From contig NZ_SJSK01000007.1 in NCBI RefSeq assembly GCF_004331645.1, forward strand, positions 1 through 64,000: a stretch of DNA of 64,000 nucleotides. Reading direction: 5' to 3'. A model generated the notes under the pieces. It saw only the letters and a list, made by a program, of their open reading frames with translations, was not told the DNA's origin and did not search any database. How positions within the stretch are numbered: the first letter of the stretch is position 1; the number at the start of each line of letters is the position of its first letter. Both the position numbers and the translations under genes were made by a program. This DNA is from Pedobacter frigiditerrae (GTDB lineage Bacteria > Bacteroidota > Bacteroidia > Sphingobacteriales > Sphingobacteriaceae). Positions 60,482-64,000 of this stretch are shown one piece after another.

Positions 60482-61960
60482 ATGGAACAGACGGTTATCA
60501 TCAATTTTCCTGGTGGCATTATTTCTCCTGGAGGCCTTTACAATATCCTTGTTGCAGCCGCAAAGGTGAGGTTAAGGTATGTTCGCTTTGGTTTAAGACA
60601 GCAATTACTGATTGATTTAGAATCTTATAATTTAGAAACATTTACTGAGGACCTGGATGAACTAGGTATTGATTACGAAGTTGATACCCATCATTTTCCA
60701 AACATCATTAGTTCTTATCCTGCAGAAGAAATATTTATTCGTAATACTTGGCTAACCGAGGGTGTATATAAGGATATTTTTGATGCCATTAATTTTAGGC
60801 CGTCGGTTAAGGTAAATATTTGCGATAATAATCAAAGTTTTACGCCAATGTTAACCGGAAACATCAATTGGGTAGCTTCTTCGCAATCGGCACATTATTG
60901 GCATCTGATTATTCGTTTTCCTAAAACCAATGTAGTTTACGAATGGAATCAACTTTGTTATACCAACAATATCGCATCGCTAACTCAAAAAATAGAAGCC
61001 ATTATTAATGCCAATCCTGATGCGTTTATTGATAACGAAAAAGCAAAAGGTGAAAAGCTTTTTGCTGCATTGGATGTTTCAGGTTTTATCATTAAACCAG
61101 CTGAAAACCCAGTTTCACTTTCTGCTTTCAATTTACCTTACTACGAAGGATTAAATCGTTACAACAATAAATACTGGTTAGGCATTTACCGACGAGATGA
61201 GCTGTTTTCCGTTGATTTTTTAAAGAAAATCTGTTTGCTCTGCCTAGAAACCAAATTGGGGCAGCTTTGCTGTACCTCTTGGAAAACCATTATCATTAAA
61301 GGAATTGACGAACAAGATAAACAATCTTGGAATGCATTATTAGAAGAATTTGAAGTGAACATGCGCCATGCGGCAAACGAATTGAACTTTCAGGTAGAAG
61401 ACCATTGTGTAGAAGGATTGGAGCTAAAGAACTATTTAGTTAAACATTTAAGCGTAAATGATACGCGTACTTTCGGGATTTGTTTTGGCATAAAAACAAG
61501 AAAAAAGAGTGAGGTTTTTAGTAGTATCCTGATTAGAAAAAGGCATTTACTTAATTTTTTAGGGATAAAGCTATTTGCTGTTTATGACATCTTATGTGCT
61601 AAAAACTTTAATCCCAATGAGCGTACTGGCTTTGTTTTTAGTAAGGGTAATCCAAAATCATTATTGCCAGAGCAATTGCGTAGGGCAGTACTTAAGTTCT
61701 ATCAAACTAGGTTAGAAGTTAAAAGTGAACAACTCGTTTCCCAAACAGGCTCCAACCAATCTGTGCCTAAGGAAATAGAGTTTTTATATCAATGTAGAGA
61801 TTGTTTCACGGTATATAGTGAAGATTTAGGAGACATGACACAAGGCATAACTGCAGGTACAAAATTCGATGATTTACCTGCTAACTTTTGTTGTTCACTA
61901 TGTGAGAATGAAAAAGCCAAGTTCTTAAAAGTAGAAAAGACGGCGCTTCAAGTTTTGTAA
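60482..61960 (+). CDS. NiR ferredoxin-like half-domain protein with C-terminal rubredoxin
   Basis: 492 residues. The start FPGGIISPGGLYNILVAAAK, VRLRYVRFGLRQQLLIDLES is a nitrite/sulfite-reductase ferredoxin-like half domain. The following region has NiR-like spacing (SSQSAHYWHLIIRFPKTNVV) but I find no clear siroheme/[4Fe-4S] ligand set. At ~433-480 a rubredoxin domain is complete: LYQCRDCFTVYSEDLGDMTQ, GITAGTKFDDLPANFCCSLC, with the CxxC pairs. It may donate electrons to the reductase or act as a regulator. It is the last gene of the nitrate operon; a repeat module follows. Confidence 0.75.
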   Translation: MEQTVIINFPGGIISPGGLYNILVAAAKVRLRYVRFGLRQQLLIDLESYNLETFTEDLDELGIDYEVDTHHFPNIISSYPAEEIFIRNTWLTEGVYKDIFDAINFRPSVKVNICDNNQSFTPMLTGNINWVASSQSAHYWHLIIRFPKTNVVYEWNQLCYTNNIASLTQKIEAIINANPDAFIDNEKAKGEKLFAALDVSGFIIKPAENPVSLSAFNLPYYEGLNRYNNKYWLGIYRRDELFSVDFLKKICLLCLETKLGQLCCTSWKTIIIKGIDEQDKQSWNALLEEFEVNMRHAANELNFQVEDHCVEGLELKNYLVKHLSVNDTRTFGICFGIKTRKKSEVFSSILIRKRHLLNFLGIKLFAVYDILCAKNFNPNERTGFVFSKGNPKSLLPEQLRRAVLKFYQTRLEVKSEQLVSQTGSNQSVPKEIEFLYQCRDCFTVYSEDLGDMTQGITAGTKFDDLPANFCCSLCENEKAKFLKVEKTALQVL

Positions 61961-61964
61961 CTCG

Positions 61965-62093
61965 TGTAGTTCGTCATGCTTCCCTATATAAAATCGGGAG
62001 GCATCTTAATGCGACTGCACAGCTATTTATTAATCCTGCTCTCCTTTCTAACGCATTACGATTCCCGTTTGCACGGGAATGACGAAACTTACT
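61965..62093. repeat. Dispersed repeat module after the nitrate operon
   Basis: CGTCATGCTTCCCTATATAA and AATCGGGAGGCATCTTAATGCG then ACTGCACAGC nearly repeats 302-353. It continues with GCATTACGATTCCCGTTTGC and ACGGGAATGACG, which form the inverse partner of the CGTCATTCCC...GTAATGCG modules at 20168, 20343 and 20809. Confidence 0.8.
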
Positions 62094-62675
62094 TCACTTA
62101 TTAAGCTCGCTAGGGGAGTTAAAGTTCTTGAAATAACCTTGCTCAGCAGCAGATAAGTTTATTTTATAAGTATTCAGCAAATCTAGCGTAGCGTGCATGC
62201 TGTGTTTTTTCAAGTTCCCCTTGTTGTACAGCTTCATGATCTTGGCTAAACCATTTGCTGTATAGATACCACATAAAGGTTCGTAAAATTCATTGTTTAG
62301 GTAAACATAAGCATCAAAATCAGGATACTGTTTCTTTTCATCTATCAGTCTATTCATTAAGCTGATGTCCATTTTAATCAAATCGCAAGCTAAAACGTAT
62401 AAATCTTCGGCAGGTGCTGATAAATGAGCCGATAAAACCCCTTTTAATGGTCCGCCAATATTTAAAGTTAGATCATCAGGTATGAGGTTTTCCTTTTGAA
62501 ATAAGTTGCCATAATTGCTTTCTTGATTGGCATTAACTGAAAACTGAATAGGAAGGTTTAGTGCTTTCAGTTTTTCTTCTGCTAGGCTTGCCCAAGTTTG
62601 ACCATCAGCCAATAAGATTCCTTTGTCTGAACCCATTCGCTCACTTTGGCCACCACAAAGTACTAAACCTATCAT
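62094..62675 (-). CDS. mobA: Molybdenum cofactor guanylyltransferase
   Basis: 193 residues. The nucleotidyltransferase signature is present at the very start (IGLVLCGGQSERMGSDKGIL), with GGPLKGVLSAHLSAPAEDLY and VLACDLIKMDISLMNRLIDE following. It attaches GMP to molybdopterin, giving the bis-MGD form that the nitrate reductase needs. Its start overlaps the stop of the Crp/Fnr gene by one base, so both are co-transcribed on the minus strand. Confidence 0.9.
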   Translation of the reverse strand: MIGLVLCGGQSERMGSDKGILLADGQTWASLAEEKLKALNLPIQFSVNANQESNYGNLFQKENLIPDDLTLNIGGPLKGVLSAHLSAPAEDLYVLACDLIKMDISLMNRLIDEKKQYPDFDAYVYLNNEFYEPLCGIYTANGLAKIMKLYNKGNLKKHSMHATLDLLNTYKINLSAAEQGYFKNFNSPSELNK

Positions 62676-63364
62676 TATTTAATCTGGTTACTTAAATCTC
62701 TTAAGCCTTGTTCATCAGCAATACTAATCATTTTGCCCTTTAACAAAATCAGTTTCTCGGCAATTAATTCATTCATTGTTCTAAAAACAGTTTCGTAGGT
62801 AGCGCCAGTATATGCGGCTAAATCTTGTCTACTCAACTCTAAATTTAGGCAATCATCGGCATTTAAGCCAAATTGGTCTCTTAAGCTTAATATCGCTACT
62901 GCTAACCTGCTTTTTACAGACATTAACGCCAAGTTTCGCATTTTCTTTTCCGATGCATTCAATTCATCAGCAAAAAACATTAACATTCCGTAAGCAAACT
63001 CGTGATTAACTTTTAAGGTTGCCTTAAAAAAATCGATAGGTACAAAACAAAGTGTAGTAGTTTCTAATGCAGTTGCAGAGATTGGATAAATAGATAGGTT
63101 AGAGGCAATTCCTCTATGACCAAAAATAGCACCATCATTAGCAAAACGCAAGATTAATTCTTTATCGCCCCACTTTTTATGAACCTTAACATTGCCAGAA
63201 GTTACAAAATAAACACCCGTTACTGGATCGCCCTCTTTAATGATCAATTCGCCTTTTTTAGCTGTGAAATTTTGCTTGTGACTGGCTATTGCTGGATGCC
63301 ATTCTTGCAAAGAGAGTTTACACATGAAACAGGTTTGTAAATCGCAGCTTTTATTTTTCTTCAT
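62675..63364 (-). CDS. Crp/Fnr-family regulator with N-terminal cysteines
   Basis: 229 residues. The cyclic-nucleotide-binding-type fold spans ~30-145 (GELIIKEGDPVTGVYFVTSG; IFGHRGIASNLSIYPISATA). The Crp-type HTH follows (LSRQDLAAYTGATYETVFRT, MNELIAEKLILLKGK). Residues 5-16 hold C7, C12 and C15 (KSCDLQTCFMCK); FNR has a similar but not identical cysteine cluster, so oxygen or nitric oxide sensing by an Fe-S cluster is possible. The likely target is the TGAT-N4-ATCA palindrome before nirB. It is co-transcribed with mobA. Confidence 0.9.
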   Translation of the reverse strand: MKKNKSCDLQTCFMCKLSLQEWHPAIASHKQNFTAKKGELIIKEGDPVTGVYFVTSGNVKVHKKWGDKELILRFANDGAIFGHRGIASNLSIYPISATALETTTLCFVPIDFFKATLKVNHEFAYGMLMFFADELNASEKKMRNLALMSVKSRLAVAILSLRDQFGLNADDCLNLELSRQDLAAYTGATYETVFRTMNELIAEKLILLKGKMISIADEQGLRDLSNQIK

Positions 63365-63448
63365 GGTGTAGGCTATTGAACAAAAATAGAATTTAAAAGG
63401 ATAAAATTGATGTTAAAATAAATATAGAGAAGCTTAGTTTGGATAATT

Positions 63449-64000
63449 TTAGTTTAAAAGAGCCTGTTCTAACGGCAAGGTGAACCAAAAGGCGGTACCT
63501 TTTCCTTGCTCGCTCTCTACTCCAATTGTACCATCATGTTTTTTAATGATTTCTGAGCAGATATAAAGCCCTAAACCAAGCCCGTTATACTGGCTTTCGC
63601 TGCTATTAACTCTGTAATAACGATCAAAAAGATGTTTGAGTTTTTCCTTAGGTATACCGGGACCGTTATCTATGACAGACACTTTAGCTGATTCGTTAAT
63701 CTTTTCGATTAAGATTTTGATGTTTTTAGAGCCTGGTGCATACTTAATTGCGTTATTTACAAAATTATTAATGATCTGTTCAATTCTTAAAGCATCTGCA
63801 GCTACTTCTAATTGTAAATCTCCTGTGGTGGAAATGATATATTTGCCATCAGAACGCACATCTAAACAACATTGATCTATCATTTCGGCAATGCGAAACT
63901 TTTTGGCTTTAATATGTAGCTTGCCGTCATTTGCCATACTAGAATTTAAAAGTTCATTTATTAAGGCATTTACCTTGTCCATACTTTTGTTAGCCTGTAA
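63449..64000 (-). CDS. Sensor histidine kinase, C-terminal part (runs off window)
   Basis: The frame is open to the window edge (184 residues; the Met at 63982 is internal). LQANKSMDKVNALINELLNS is the end of a HisKA dimerisation helix. The ATPase boxes are IINNFVNNAIKYAPG (N), VSVIDNGPGIPKEKLKHLFD (G1), FDRYYRVNSSE and GLGLGLYICSEIIKKHDGTI (G2). The rest of the protein lies outside. It may regulate the nearby Crp/Fnr-mobA unit or something upstream; no response regulator is visible. Confidence 0.9.
   Translation of the reverse strand, partial: LQANKSMDKVNALINELLNSSMANDGKLHIKAKKFRIAEMIDQCCLDVRSDGKYIISTTGDLQLEVAADALRIEQIINNFVNNAIKYAPGSKNIKILIEKINESAKVSVIDNGPGIPKEKLKHLFDRYYRVNSSESQYNGLGLGLYICSEIIKKHDGTIGVESEQGKGTAFWFTLPLEQALLN

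Overview
The window reads as a chromosomal segment of a Bacteroidota bacterium, most likely a Sphingobacteriaceae member close to Pedobacter (inference). The signs are AT-rich DNA, two SusC/SusD outer-membrane uptake loci, an ECF sigma/FecR/STN-SusC signalling cassette, DUF4843 and PKD-like lipoproteins, TAnnTTTG-type promoter boxes, weak Shine-Dalgarno sequences and many dispersed short palindromic repeats. I saw no rRNA, tRNA or CRISPR array.

Region 1 (1-13.2 kb) is accessory DNA. It starts with the N-terminal part of an IS3-type OrfA transposase. It holds a secreted beta-propeller protein, a serine beta-lactamase-like hydrolase bracketed by a duplication of the propeller gene's 3' end, two unknown overlapping genes (one GRDP-like), a 63-residue Gly/Ala-rich peptide gene with its own terminator, a DUF7336-like fragment, two convergent AbiTii-domain genes, a PIN-like protein, a DUF2199 protein, a TPR protein and a small lipoprotein. 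These are separated by repeat-rich gaps. This is the most likely place for an uncharacterised defence-type system.

Region 2 (13.2-22.8 kb) is a myo-inositol locus. A divergent LacI-type repressor with a clear palindromic operator faces a very well conserved inositol oxygenase, followed by SusC, SusD and an SSS-family sodium symporter. A GIY-YIG endonuclease gene framed by dispersed repeats sits between SusD and the symporter.

Region 3 (22.8-32.3 kb) has a SWIM zinc-finger plus WGR-domain gene pair, a GATase1/AraC regulator divergent from an SRPBCC/DoxX/AHSA1/VOC operon, a bilobal pepsin-like secreted protein, a membrane-anchored XRE regulator and a small HTH protein.

Region 4 (32.4-50.5 kb) opens with a periplasmic trypsin-like/PDZ protein. 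An ECF sigma factor, a FecR anti-sigma factor and an STN-bearing SusC follow, then SusD, DUF4843 and PKD-like lipoproteins, two tandem HExxH peptidase-like paralogues and a TlpA-type thioredoxin. A GH29 fucosidase-like enzyme, a Dabb protein and an exported TIM-barrel isomerase come next. It looks like a surface uptake and degradation locus whose own transporter signals its expression.

Region 5 (50.5-64 kb) is an assimilatory nitrate cluster. It contains siroheme-forming cobA (divergent), nirB, nirD, a small exported protein and narK. A nitrate reductase fused to its own FAD reductase and BFD-type [2Fe-2S] domain follows, then a Nitr_red_assoc protein and an NiR-half-domain/rubredoxin fusion. 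On the other strand lie mobA, a Cys-rich Crp/Fnr regulator and the end of a histidine kinase. A TGAT-N4-ATCA palindrome just upstream of a TAnnTTTG promoter before nirB suggests Crp/Fnr control of the operon.
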